From positions 1-64,000 of the forward strand of contig NZ_JAWLHG010000010.1 in NCBI RefSeq assembly GCF_041690465.1: 64,000 nt of DNA, read 5' to 3'. This document shows positions 9,866 to 20,475 of this stretch, in pieces; within the stretch, counting starts at the first letter, position 1, and each line of letters opens with the position of its first letter. The translations under genes and the position numbers were made by a program. The DNA is from Falsiroseomonas sp041690465 (GTDB lineage: Bacteria > Pseudomonadota > Alphaproteobacteria > Acetobacterales > Acetobacteraceae). Below the pieces are notes generated by a model. That model was given only the letters and a program-made list of their open reading frames with translations. It was not told the DNA's origin and did no database searches.

Positions 9866-11137
9866 TCAACCGCTATCGAGCACGGTGACGTCCACCAGCG
9901 GCCGCACCTCGAACTCCGCGGACAGCCGCGCCCGGATGGCTTCCGAGAGCTGCCGCCGGATCGCGTCCGGCGCGGCGCCATCCGCCCCCGTCGGCAGCAC
10001 ATGGACCAGCACCAGCAGCGCATTGCCGCGCTCCAGCTCGGCGCGCGTGAAGCGGACCTCGGCCTCCACCAGCCGTGCGGTGCCGCTGGCCTCCACCACC
10101 TGCTGCACCTCCGCCGCGGCGCGCTGCGCCCGTGTGGAGCGCTGCAACTCCGGCGGGTCCGAGAACTGCCAGGCCAGAAGCACGCCGACCACCGCAGCCG
10201 AGGCCAGCCAGGCCGACGCGCCCACCCAGCGCCGCCCGCGCGCGAAGCGCACCCCGCGCGGCGTCAGGCCGAACAGGCGAAACACCACCGCGCCGGCGAC
10301 ATTGATGCCGACCAGCTGCAGCACCAGTACGAAGGCGCCGGCGCGCACCATCTCCCAATCGCCCATGGATCCGGCCATGCCGACCACACCTGCCGGCGGC
10401 GCCAGCGAGGCCGCCACCAGCATCCCCGTCGCCGCGCCGCTCACCAGGCTGCTGCGCTCCGACTGGCAGAGGTTCAGCGCGCCGGCGGCCCCCGCCACCA
10501 GCGGCAGCAGCACCGCGACCGAGGAGATCGTGCTGACCGACTCCATCATCTCCGTCGCGACCTGCTGGCGCAGCAGCAGGCTCAGCGCGAATGCCGTCGC
10601 GATCGCCACCGCCAGCGCCGCCAGGTAGCGCGCGACGGAACGCCCGAGCAGCTCTGCGTCGCCGCGCGCCGTGGCCAGCGCCGCGTTCATCGCGGGCCCG
10701 GCAAAGGGGGCGATCAGCATCGCCGCGATGAGCAGGTAGACCGTGTTGGTGAACAGGCCGATCCACACCACGATCCCGCCCGCCGCCGCATAGCCGAGGA
10801 AGCCCGTCCAGGACCCCACGCTCTGCAGCCCGCCGAGGAACACCTCGACCGGGCTGCGCGACGCGACATCCGTCGCTTGCTCCGCCGCCTGCCCGGCCGG
10901 CGGGCGCAGCGTGATGACACCCTGCGGCGCCAGCGTCACATGCAGGTCGGGCAGCCGCTCCAGCGCATCCAGCAGCGGGCCCACCTGCGCATTCGGCAGG
11001 CTGGCGAGAACGAGCTCGGCCGCGCCGTGCTCGTCGGCGGCCTCGATCCGCGCCATGTTGGCGCCGCCATGCGCGCGGGCGGCGTCCAGCGCCGCCGCGC
11101 CATGGCCGCGCGGCACGCGGATGCTCAGCTGGCGCAT
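9866..11137 (-). CDS. DUF389 integral membrane protein
   Basis: The 423-residue product matches the DUF389 family (TIGR00341-like). A soluble N-terminal domain of about 100 residues (MRQLSIRVPRG onwards) precedes about six hydrophobic helices (about residues 120-310, including VVWIGLFTNTVYLLIAAMLI and PFAGPAMNAALA), then a soluble C-terminal domain. The family is widespread and uncharacterised. I picked the ATG at 11137 because the longer frame upstream runs antisense through the lipid kinase gene. A 24-residue protein with a good ribosome binding site lies 25 bases upstream in the same direction. Confidence 0.82.
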   Translation of the reverse strand: MRQLSIRVPRGHGAAALDAARAHGGANMARIEAADEHGAAELVLASLPNAQVGPLLDALERLPDLHVTLAPQGVITLRPPAGQAAEQATDVASRSPVEVFLGGLQSVGSWTGFLGYAAAGGIVVWIGLFTNTVYLLIAAMLIAPFAGPAMNAALATARGDAELLGRSVARYLAALAVAIATAFALSLLLRQQVATEMMESVSTISSVAVLLPLVAGAAGALNLCQSERSSLVSGAATGMLVAASLAPPAGVVGMAGSMGDWEMVRAGAFVLVLQLVGINVAGAVVFRLFGLTPRGVRFARGRRWVGASAWLASAAVVGVLLAWQFSDPPELQRSTRAQRAAAEVQQVVEASGTARLVEAEVRFTRAELERGNALLVLVHVLPTGADGAAPDAIRRQLSEAIRARLSAEFEVRPLVDVTVLDSG

Positions 11138-11162
11138 GGCGCAGGCCGCTGCGGTTCCGCGC

Positions 11163-11237
11163 TCAACGCCGGCGCGCCCACCGCACCAGGCCCCAGATGC
11201 CGCGCAGGATCGCCAGGTTCCGGAACAACCGCCACAT
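11163..11237 (-). CDS. 24-residue cationic amphipathic small protein
   Basis: The sequence runs MWRLFRNLAIL-RGIWGLVRWARRR: seven Arg, three Trp and otherwise hydrophobic residues, with no acidic residue. It could form a membrane-associated amphipathic helix. The Shine-Dalgarno aaggag lies 6 bases before the ATG at 11237, one of the better ribosome sites here. It is 25 bases upstream of the DUF389 start, so the two may be co-translated. Too short for homology by eye. An in-frame ATG near 11394 would give a longer product but has no clear ribosome site. Confidence 0.5.
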   Translation of the reverse strand: MWRLFRNLAILRGIWGLVRWARRR

Positions 11238-11420
11238 GCCCTTCTCCTTTTCGTCGTCGCCGCCGAATGCCGGCGCGGCGTGTCGAGCCTCAGCGCCCGA
11301 CGGGGCCGCGGGATGCAGCGGGAACCCGGGCAGGCGGCGCGCGCTCTGGCCGAGGCGCCCGCCCGCCGCAGCCCGGGCTGGAAGGCTGCGCATGGCACGG
11401 CCTCCGGCCGAAGGTGCCGC

Positions 11421-12374
11421 ATGAGTGTCTCCGACGACCCCGAACCGAATCCCGCCGACGCAGGCCCGGCGTGGCATCCGCGCCGCGTGCTGCTCGTCTC
11501 CCATGCAAAGCACCGGCGCGCCGACACCGGGTTCTTCGCGGCCGCGGCGACGCTGGAAGCTGCCGGGCTGGAACTGGTGCAGCAGAGCTGCCACGGTGCG
11601 GAGGAGCTCGCCGCCATCATCCGCCGCCATGCCGATGCGGTGGATTTGCTGGTCCTTTCCGGCGGCGACGGCACGATGAACGCCGCCGCCGCCGCGCTGA
11701 TCGAGACCGGACTTCCACTCGGCATCCTGCCGCTCGGCACCGCCAACGACCTGGCGCGCACCCTCGGCATCCCGCCCGATGCCGAGGCCGCGGCGCGGGT
11801 GATCCTGGAAGGGCACCGGCGCCGAATCGACCTCGGCGAGGTCAACGGCCATCCCTTCTTCAACGTCGCCAGCATCGGGCTGAGCGTCGCGGTCACGAAG
11901 GAGCTGACCGGTGAGCTGAAGCGCCGCTGGGGCCGGCTGGCCTATGCGATCGCCTCGCTCCGCGCGCTGCCGCGTGCCCGCCCCTTCCGCGCCGAGATCA
12001 TCTGCGACGGCGAGTTGCACCATGTCCGCACGCTGCAGGTCGCCTTCGGCAATGGCCGCTACTACGGCGGCGGCATGGCTGTGGAGGAGGATGCCGAGCC
12101 GGATGACGGCGTGCTGCACCTCTACAGCCTGGAATTCGAGAACGCCTGGTGGCTTGCCCTGCTGCTGCCTGCGTTGCGCGCCGGGCGCCAGGGCCAGTGG
12201 CGCCAGGTGCGCACCGCCGCCTGCCGGGAGGTGGAGATCCGCACGCACCGGCCGCGCAGCGTGAACGCCGATGGCGAGATCCTCGCGCGTACGCCGGCAC
12301 GGCTGCGGGTGCTGCCCCGGGCCGTGGCGGTGCTGGCGCCGCGGCCATCCGCTGAGGCTCGGAGCTCGGAGTAG
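11421..12374 (+). CDS. Diacylglycerol/lipid kinase family protein (YegS/BmrU type)
   Basis: The product has 317 residues. The DAGK catalytic motif is LLVLSGGDGTMNAAAAAL around residue 78, followed by PLGILPLGTANDLARTLGIP, both hallmarks of the lipid kinase/NAD kinase-like fold. The C-terminal domain carries GNGRYYGGGMAVEEDAEPDD and NADGEI near the end. It should phosphorylate a lipid such as diacylglycerol or sphingosine-like bases at the membrane; the substrate is not predictable. The ATG at 11421 has an aaggtg ribosome site. It is divergent from the DUF389 pair and ends in a dispersed repeat. Confidence 0.9.
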   Translation: MSVSDDPEPNPADAGPAWHPRRVLLVSHAKHRRADTGFFAAAATLEAAGLELVQQSCHGAEELAAIIRRHADAVDLLVLSGGDGTMNAAAAALIETGLPLGILPLGTANDLARTLGIPPDAEAAARVILEGHRRRIDLGEVNGHPFFNVASIGLSVAVTKELTGELKRRWGRLAYAIASLRALPRARPFRAEIICDGELHHVRTLQVAFGNGRYYGGGMAVEEDAEPDDGVLHLYSLEFENAWWLALLLPALRAGRQGQWRQVRTAACREVEIRTHRPRSVNADGEILARTPARLRVLPRAVAVLAPRPSAEARSSE

Positions 12375-12377
12375 CTG

Positions 12378-12442
12378 TTCGTGAGCCGGCGTTTCACGCC
12401 TGGCGCGCCAACCTTCCGTGCGCACACCCAGGGCGATTGCGG
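12378..12442 (+). repeat. Dispersed intergenic repeat, copy B
   Basis: This lies between the convergent lipid kinase and endonuclease-like genes and fills nearly the whole gap. It aligns with the minus strand of 17-80 (shared gagccggcg, ttcacgcc, tggcg, cacaccca and gcgg blocks). One indel and about a dozen substitutions separate the copies. Confidence 0.45.
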
Positions 12443-12443
12443 T

Positions 12444-13553
12444 TTACCTCTCCGGCGAGGCTGACCCTTCCTCTCCGGCCGCGCGCCGCCCGGCCGCGAT
12501 GATGCGGCGGATTGCGGCCCCGTCCTCCGCTCGTGGCAGCGGCTCCGGCTGTGGCGGGCCGGGCTGCAGGCGAAGCGTCACATGGAGCGGCAGGTGGTCC
12601 GCGCCGATATCGGGCATCTTCGCCAGCCACAGCAGCCGGAAATGGCCACTGAAGAACACATGGTCCAACGGCCAGCGCAGGAACCACGGCCAGTTCGCGG
12701 GAAAGGTGGAAAACAGCCCGCGACCGATGCGCGGATCGAGCAGCCCGCCAGCCCGCATGAACAGCTCGGTCTCGCGCGACCAGGCGACCGCATTGAGATC
12801 GCCCGCCAGGATGGCCGGGCGCGGACCGCTGCCCACCGCCTGCGCGGCCAGTACCAGCTCCGCATCGCGCTGCACCGTGCCGTGACCGAACATCATCGGC
12901 GGCTTGGGATGCACGCCGTGGAACGATACCACCGTGCCTGAAGGCAGCCGCAGGCCGGTGCGGATGGAAGGCACGTAGTCCTCCAGCAGGAAGTGCACCT
13001 CCGGCTGCACCAGCGGCAGCCGGGAGTAGAGCGCCATGCCCCAGAAATCGCGGCGCGGATGCACCAGGCGGTGCGGGTACTCGTCCTTCAGCGGCTCCAG
13101 CGCGTCGGCCCAGCTCTCGTCCAGCTCGACCACGAAGACGATGTCGGGCGACATGCGGCGCACCAGGGCCAGCAGGCGTTCCGCTCCGCTGTTGCGCAGC
13201 TGCAGGTTCGCGGCCAGCAGGGCGATGTCCTCCCCGGGCGCATCGGGCTCCGCCGCCCTGACCTGCGGCCGGTGCAGCCTGGTGTAGGGCCAGATCCGCC
13301 ACAGCTGCGCCGCAAGCGCCACCCCGGCGGCGCCGAGCACCGCCAAGGTGCCGGCCTCGCGCCACTCGGACAGGGCGATCAGGCCGGCCAGCGTCAGCGC
13401 CAGCAGCGCGGCGATCTGCGGGCGCGGGAAATCCCAGACCCGCACCCACCCCGCCGTGGCGCGCAGCCACGGCAGCGCCGTCAGCGCGACCAGCGCAACG
13501 GCGAGCAGGAGCAGCGCCCCTCGGGCGATGTCCGCAGCGGACCAGTCGGCCAT
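12444..13553 (-). CDS. Membrane-anchored endonuclease/exonuclease/phosphatase-fold protein
   Basis: The product has 369 residues. Three hydrophobic helices occupy about residues 8-85. They are followed by an EEP (DNase I-like) domain: ALLAANLQLRNSGAER, VVELDESWADALEPL, FHGVHPKPP, PAILAGDLNAVAWS and a final DHVFFSGHF...GADHLPL. The metal and catalytic residues Asn, Glu, His and Asp are in place. This architecture is common in bacterial phosphodiesterase-like membrane proteins of unknown substrate. The ATG at 13553 begins before the first helix. It lies downstream of the cation exchanger, separated by a G-rich spacer. Confidence 0.82.
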   Translation of the reverse strand: MADWSAADIARGALLLLAVALVALTALPWLRATAGWVRVWDFPRPQIAALLALTLAGLIALSEWREAGTLAVLGAAGVALAAQLWRIWPYTRLHRPQVRAAEPDAPGEDIALLAANLQLRNSGAERLLALVRRMSPDIVFVVELDESWADALEPLKDEYPHRLVHPRRDFWGMALYSRLPLVQPEVHFLLEDYVPSIRTGLRLPSGTVVSFHGVHPKPPMMFGHGTVQRDAELVLAAQAVGSGPRPAILAGDLNAVAWSRETELFMRAGGLLDPRIGRGLFSTFPANWPWFLRWPLDHVFFSGHFRLLWLAKMPDIGADHLPLHVTLRLQPGPPQPEPLPRAEDGAAIRRIIAAGRRAAGEEGSASPER

Positions 13554-13603
13554 GAAGCCTCGTCGAAGAAAGCCGCGACGATGCCGGAACGCGTCAGCGC
13601 TGC

Positions 13604-13628
13604 GGGGTTTGCGGGGGCGGGGGGGGGG
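13604..13628 (+). repeat. G-tract cluster with a ten-G homopolymer
   Basis: On the + strand gggg, ggggg and a run of ten g (13619-13628) are separated by 5 and 1 bases, a pattern able to fold as a G-quadruplex. It lies about 50 bases upstream of the minus-strand endonuclease-like gene, so on that gene's coding strand it is a C-tract. A ten-base homopolymer is prone to slippage in cells and in sequencing. Confidence 0.6.
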
Positions 13629-13656
13629 CAGATCCCGCCCCGTCTTCTGGCAGGGG

Positions 13657-14734
13657 TCAGAAGAAGGCGACCGCCACCACGATCGCGTACAGCGCCAGCA
13701 CCATGGCGCTCTCGAAGCCGATGCCGGCCACCCCGTGCCGCTGCCGCCGGCAGCATGCCGAGCAGCAGCACGCCGGTCATCAGCAGGGCCGTGGCGGCGG
13801 TGAAGACATTGTCCTGATCGAAGCGCGCATAGAGCGAGCCGTCGCGCCACGCGATATCGGCGGCGGCGAGGAACAGCACCTCGAAGGAATTGCCGCCGAT
13901 CACGTCGCCCACCGCCAGCCCGACCGCGCCGACACGCACCGCGGCGACCGCGGTCACCAGTTCCGGCAGCGAATTGGCGACCGCGGTGAACACCGTGCCG
14001 ACCGCCGTCTCCGACAGGCCGGTGCGGCCGACCAGCGCGATGCTCGCCTCGCCCACCGCATAGCCGGCGGCGCCGGTGATGCCGGCATGGAGCAGAAACA
14101 GCAGCCAGAGCCGCCGCGTCGGGCTGTCGCGATACGGGCCGGCGGTGGGGTCCTCGCCGCCGCCCTGCTCCCGCGCCGCATCGCCGCCGACCTCCTCGGC
14201 CTGGGTCGCGGAGGTCATCACCGGCGACCACATCGGCTTCTCGTGGATCGCGGCCAGCAGCCACAGCCCCGCGCCATAGCCCGCGAACAGGATCGGGGTG
14301 ACGGGATGCATGCCGAGCAAGGTCCAGTCCGGCCCGCTCGCGGCCATCAACGGCAGCGTCAGCAGCACGACCAGCAGCGTGCCCTGCGCCAGGCCGACGG
14401 TGGAGGCGGCGGCGTGCTCCAGGTTCGCGCGCCGGTAGAACAGGTCGGCGACGGCGAGGAAGGCGGTCTGCACCGTCAGCCCGCCCAACGCGTTGCCGAT
14501 CGCCAGCCCCGCATGCCCCTGCCACGCCGTGGAGACGGAGGTGATGATCCCCGGCAGCGAGGTCGCGCCGCCGACGAACAACGCACCGGCGATCACCTCT
14601 CCCATGCCGGTCCGGTCGGCCAGCACGTTGGCGACGCCGGCCAGCCGCGTGCCAGCGAAGCAGATCGCCGCCGCCGCAGCCACGAGCGTCGCGATGGAAG
14701 CCCAGAGCGGGGCGTCGGCGAGCAGCTGCTGCAT
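13657..14734 (-). pseudogene. Sodium/calcium exchanger family protein with a 3' frameshift
   Basis: The reading frame encodes a CaCA-type cation exchanger of about 358 residues. Two repeated membrane halves carry the alpha motifs: GALFVGGATSLPGIITSVST around residue 50 and GTVFTAVANSLPELVTAVAA around 250. GNALGGLTVQTAF and GDVIGGNSFEVLF also occur. The last helix is lost to a frameshift near 13749. If one base of a cc pair is removed, the frame runs on as LRRQRHGVAGIGFESAMV, then a hydrophobic helix ending VAVAFF and a TGA at 13657. Without this the frame continues into the next gene as low-complexity sequence. It may be a sequencing error or a recent mutation. The ATG at 14734 opens the first helix. 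Confidence 0.75.
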
Positions 14735-14849
14735 CGTCCCGCAACCTGCAGGGTCGCAATCGGTTGCCCGCCCGGGCAGCTGGTGCGCAACCATGCGCTT
14801 TGCCGCGGCTTTGAAGCCGGGAAGCCCCGAGCCAAGGGAGGTGACGTCG

Positions 14850-15611
14850 ATGATGCTCTGGCGATCCTCGGTCCTCATCGGCAGTTCCATCCAGGCGACG
14901 GATGGCCGCATCGGCAGCATCGCGGACCTGCTGTTCGAGGATGAAGGCTGGCATCTGCGCTGGGCGGTGGTGGACACCGGCACCTGGCTGCCCGGACGCA
15001 AGGTGCTGCTGCCGACCGCCTGCCTCGGCTCACCCCAGGCCGGGCGCGACTTCCCGGTCGGACTGACGCGCCGGCAGGTGGAGGAAAGCCCGGCGGTGGA
15101 CTTCGACGCCCCGGTCTCGCGCCAGCTGGAGGCGGGTCTCTATGGTCACTACGGCCAGACGCCGTACTGGGATTTCGGCGTGGTGCCGGCCGCCGGCATC
15201 ACCGGCCCCGCCCCGCTGCCGCTCACCGACCATCCGCGCCGCGACCCCGACCTGCCGGACCCGGATCGCCCGCCGGGCGATCCGCATCTGCGCAGCGCCA
15301 ACGAGGTCGCCGGCTACCACATCCATGCCAGCGACGGCGACATCGGCCATGTCGAGGAATTCCTCGTCGATTGCGAGGCGTGGGTCCTGCGCTATGTGGT
15401 GGTGGACACGCGGAACTGGTGGCCCGGGCGGAAGGTGCTGGTCGGGACGAAGTGGTTCCACGCGATCGATTGGCGCGCGCGGAGGGTCAGCGTGGACCTC
15501 ACCCGCGCGCAGGTGAAGGCAAGCCCGGACTATGATCCCACCGGCGCACCGGCGCGCGGCTATGAGGAGCAGCTCCATGCGCATTACGGCCTGCCGCCCT
15601 ACTGGCCCTGA
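14850..15611 (+). CDS. Tandem PRC-barrel domain protein
   Basis: The 253-residue product contains two PRC-barrel domains (about residues 6-70 and 150-215). Each has the same ending: AVVDTGTWLPGRKVLLP and VVVDTRNWWPGRKVLVG. A short segment with HYGQTPYW or HYGLPPYW follows each repeat, so the whole unit is duplicated. PRC barrels occur in photosynthetic reaction centre H subunits and RimM and bind proteins or RNA; the partner is unknown. The ATG at 14850 has a very strong ribosome site (aagggaggtg). It is divergent from the exchanger and overlaps the possible upstream start of the sugar dehydrogenase gene. Confidence 0.85.
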   Translation: MMLWRSSVLIGSSIQATDGRIGSIADLLFEDEGWHLRWAVVDTGTWLPGRKVLLPTACLGSPQAGRDFPVGLTRRQVEESPAVDFDAPVSRQLEAGLYGHYGQTPYWDFGVVPAAGITGPAPLPLTDHPRRDPDLPDPDRPPGDPHLRSANEVAGYHIHASDGDIGHVEEFLVDCEAWVLRYVVVDTRNWWPGRKVLVGTKWFHAIDWRARRVSVDLTRAQVKASPDYDPTGAPARGYEEQLHAHYGLPPYWP

Positions 15612-15630
15612 GGCGACGCGCCGGGGCCTC

Positions 15631-16743
15631 GTGCGCCTGCTCTTCGCTGCTGCCCTGCTGCTGCCGGCCTGCGCCCAGGCACAGCCGCGGGAAGTCCAGA
15701 CCTCGGCCGGCACCGTGCGGGTGGAGGTGCTGGCGGATGGGCTGGTGCATCCCTGGGCGGTGGCCGTGCTGCCGGATGGCCGCCTGTTGGTGACGGAACG
15801 GCCGGGCCGGTTGCGATTGGTCTCCCGCCAGGGCGAGCTCTCGCCGCCGCTGGACGGCGTGCCGGAGGTCTTCGCCCGTCGCCAGGGCGGGCTGCTCGAC
15901 GTGGCGCTCGATCCCGACTTCGCCGGCAATCGCCGCATCTACCTGTCCTACGCCGAGCCGGGCGAGGGCGGCACCGCCGGCACCGCCGTCGCGCGCGGCC
16001 GGCTGAACGCCGAGGCCACCGCGCTGGAGGAGGTGCGGGTGATCTGGCGGCAGCAGCCGAAGGTGGAGGGCGGCAACCACTTCGGATCGCGCCTGGTCTT
16101 CGCGCCGGACGGCAGGCTCATCGTGACGCTCGGCGACCGCTACGAATTCGACCCGGCGCAGGACCTCTCGGGCACCATCGGCATGGTGGTGCGCATCGAG
16201 CCGGATGGCGGCGTGCCGCCAGACAATCCGTTCGTGAACCGGAGCAACGCGCGGCCGGAGATCTGGTCCTATGGCCACCGCAACATCCAGGCCGCGGCGA
16301 TCCACCCCGAGACCGGCGCGCTCTGGGTCGCCGAGATGGGGCCGCGCGGCGGTGACGAGCTCAACCTGGTGGAAGCCGGGCGCAACTACGGCTGGCCGCT
16401 GGTGAGCTGGGGCCGCCACTACAGCGGCCAGGGCATCCCGGACCCGCCGACGCGCCCGGACCTGGCCGGCTCCGTGCACCAGTGGACGCCGGTGATCGCG
16501 CCCTCGGGCATGGTGTTCTACACAGGCGAGGCCTTCCCCGGCTGGCGCGGCGACATGCTGATCGGCGGCCTCAGGGCACAGGGCATCGTGCGGCTGCGGC
16601 TGGCGGATGGCGGCGTGCAGAACGAGGAGCGCATCGCGCTCGGCGCCCGCATCCGCGACGTAGCGCAGGCACCGGACGGCGCTATCCTGGCGCTCACCGA
16701 CCAATCCAACGGCCAGGTGCTGCGGCTGTCGCCCGTGCGGTAG
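15631..16743 (+). CDS. Secreted PQQ-dependent aldose/sorbosone-type sugar dehydrogenase
   Basis: The product has about 370 residues. A signal peptide (LLFAAALLLPACAQAQ) precedes a six-bladed GSDH propeller: LVHPWAVAVLPDGRLLVTER, GGLLDVALDPDF, GGNHFGSRLVFAPDGRLIVTLGDR, IWSYGHRNIQAAAIHPETG and WVAEMGPRGGDELNLVE. These include the catalytic-region His of the soluble glucose dehydrogenase family (GGNHFGSR) and PQQ-contact Arg. It would oxidise sugars or aldehydes in the periplasm. Starts are a GTG at 15631, just before the signal peptide (used here), or an ATG at 15577 inside the PRC-barrel gene. Its stop abuts the stop of the convergent carboxylase gene with no spacer. Confidence 0.87.
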   Translation: MRLLFAAALLLPACAQAQPREVQTSAGTVRVEVLADGLVHPWAVAVLPDGRLLVTERPGRLRLVSRQGELSPPLDGVPEVFARRQGGLLDVALDPDFAGNRRIYLSYAEPGEGGTAGTAVARGRLNAEATALEEVRVIWRQQPKVEGGNHFGSRLVFAPDGRLIVTLGDRYEFDPAQDLSGTIGMVVRIEPDGGVPPDNPFVNRSNARPEIWSYGHRNIQAAAIHPETGALWVAEMGPRGGDELNLVEAGRNYGWPLVSWGRHYSGQGIPDPPTRPDLAGSVHQWTPVIAPSGMVFYTGEAFPGWRGDMLIGGLRAQGIVRLRLADGGVQNEERIALGARIRDVAQAPDGAILALTDQSNGQVLRLSPVR

Positions 16744-18725
<1,982 letters not shown>

Positions 18726-18729
<4 letters not shown>

Positions 18730-20342
18730 GTGCGGAAGATCCCGAAGCGCGGCTCGCCGCCCCAGCCCGCCACGGGGTTGTTGCGCGCCGCCGAGAGGCA
18801 CAGGGCGAGCGTCATCCGCGTATCCTCCGGCGCGATCACGCCATCGTCCCAGATGCGTGCGGAAGCGTAGGTCGGGTTGCCCTGCGCCTCGTACTGCGCC
18901 TCGATCGGCGCCTTGAATTTCCGCTCCTCCTCGGCGGGCCACTCCCCGCCCTTCGCCTCGATCGCGTCGCGCCGGATCTGCGCCAGCACGCTCGCCGCCT
19001 GGGTGCCGCCCATCACGCTGATCCGCGCATTGGGCCACATGAACAGGAACCTCGGGGAATAGGCGCGGCCGCACATGCCGTAGTTGCCCGCGCCGAAGCT
19101 GCCGCCGATGATCACCGTGAATTTCGGCACGCGTGCGGTGGCGACCGCGGTGACCATCTTCGCGCCGTCCTTGGCGATGCCGCCGGCCTCGTATTTGCGG
19201 CCGACCATGAAGCCGGTGATGTTCTGCAGGAACACCAGCGGAATGCCGCGCTGGTCGCAGAGCTCGATGAAATGCGCGCCCTTCTGCGCGCTCTCGCTGA
19301 ACAGCACGCCGTTGTTGGCGACGATGCCGACGCGATAGCCCCAGATCCGGGCGAAGCCGGTGACGAGCGTCGGGCCGTAGAGCGGCTTGAACTCGTCGAA
19401 CTCGCTGCCGTCCACGATGCGGGAAATCACCTCGCGCACGTCATAGGGCTCGCGCACATCCGCCGGCACCACGCCGCCGATGTCGCCGTGCAGCGGCTCG
19501 CGCGGCGGCGCCGGCTCGTCGAAGCCGGCGGGCTTGGCGCGGTTCAGCCCCGCCACGATGCGGCGCGCAAGGCCCAGCGCATGCGCATCGCTCTCCGCCA
19601 GGTGGTCCGTCACGCCGGATGTGCGGCTGTGCAGGTCGCCGCCGCCGAGATCCTCCGCCGTCACCACCTCGCCGGTCGCCGCCTTCACCAGCGGCGGGCC
19701 GCCGAGGAAGATGGTGCCCTGGTTGCGCACGATGATCGCCTGGTCCGACATCGCCGGCACATAGGCGCCGCCGGCGGTGCAGCTGCCCATCACCACCGCG
19801 ATCTGCGGAATGCCGGCCGCCGACATCTGTGCCTGGTTGAAGAAGATGCGCCCGAAATGGTCGCGGTCGGGGAAGACCTCGTCCTGGTTCGGCAGGTTCG
19901 CCCCGCCGCTGTCCACCAGGTAGATGCAGGGCAGCTGGTTCTGCTGCGCGATCTCCTGCGCGCGCAGGTGCTTCTTCACGGTGATCGGGTAGTAGGTGCC
20001 GCCCTTCACCGTCGCGTCGTTGGCGACAATCACGCATTCGCGCCCGGCGACACGGCCGATGCCGGTGATGATCCCGGCAGCCGGGATCTCCTCGCCATAC
20101 ATCCCCTGCGCCGCGAGCTGGGAGAATTCCAGGAAGGGCGAGGCGGGATCGATCAGCGTGCGGATGCGCTCCCGCGGCAACAGCTTTCCCCTGCCGAGAT
20201 GCCGCTGCCTGGCCTGTTCGCCGCCGCCCTCCCGCACCTTCTCCACCGTCGCGCGCAGCTGCGCGACCAGCGCGGCCATGGCGGCTGCGTTCGCGCGGAA
20301 GGCTTCGGACCGCGGATCGGCGGTGCTGGCGATCACGGCCAT
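18726..20342 (-). CDS. Methylcrotonyl-CoA-type carboxylase, carboxyltransferase (beta) subunit
   Basis: The 538-residue product has the length of MccB (about 535). Motifs are RHLGRGKLLPRERI around residue 45, YLVDSGGANLPNQDEVFPDR around 125, GSCTAGGAYVPAMSD around 175, HSRTSGVTDHLAESD around 235 and LVFLQNITGFMVGRKYE around 360. The Asn-Leu-Pro-Asn-Gln-Asp segment and the SGVTDHLA block are typical of methylcrotonyl or geranoyl rather than propionyl enzymes. It carries the acyl-CoA carboxylation half-reaction in the cytoplasm. The ATG at 20342 gives the family length. It is coupled to the alpha-subunit gene downstream and divergent from a branched-chain aminotransferase gene, consistent with leucine metabolism. 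Confidence 0.9.
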
Positions 20343-20475
20343 GGGCGGGCCCTGCGCATCGTCTCTCCTCCCCTCGGGCGGTCCATCGGGCACCGGGCGC
20401 GAGCCGCCGTCAATGGCTTGCCGGAACCCGCGCGCGCAACCAGACTCGCCGCGCCGCGACAGGAGAGCAAGCAGC

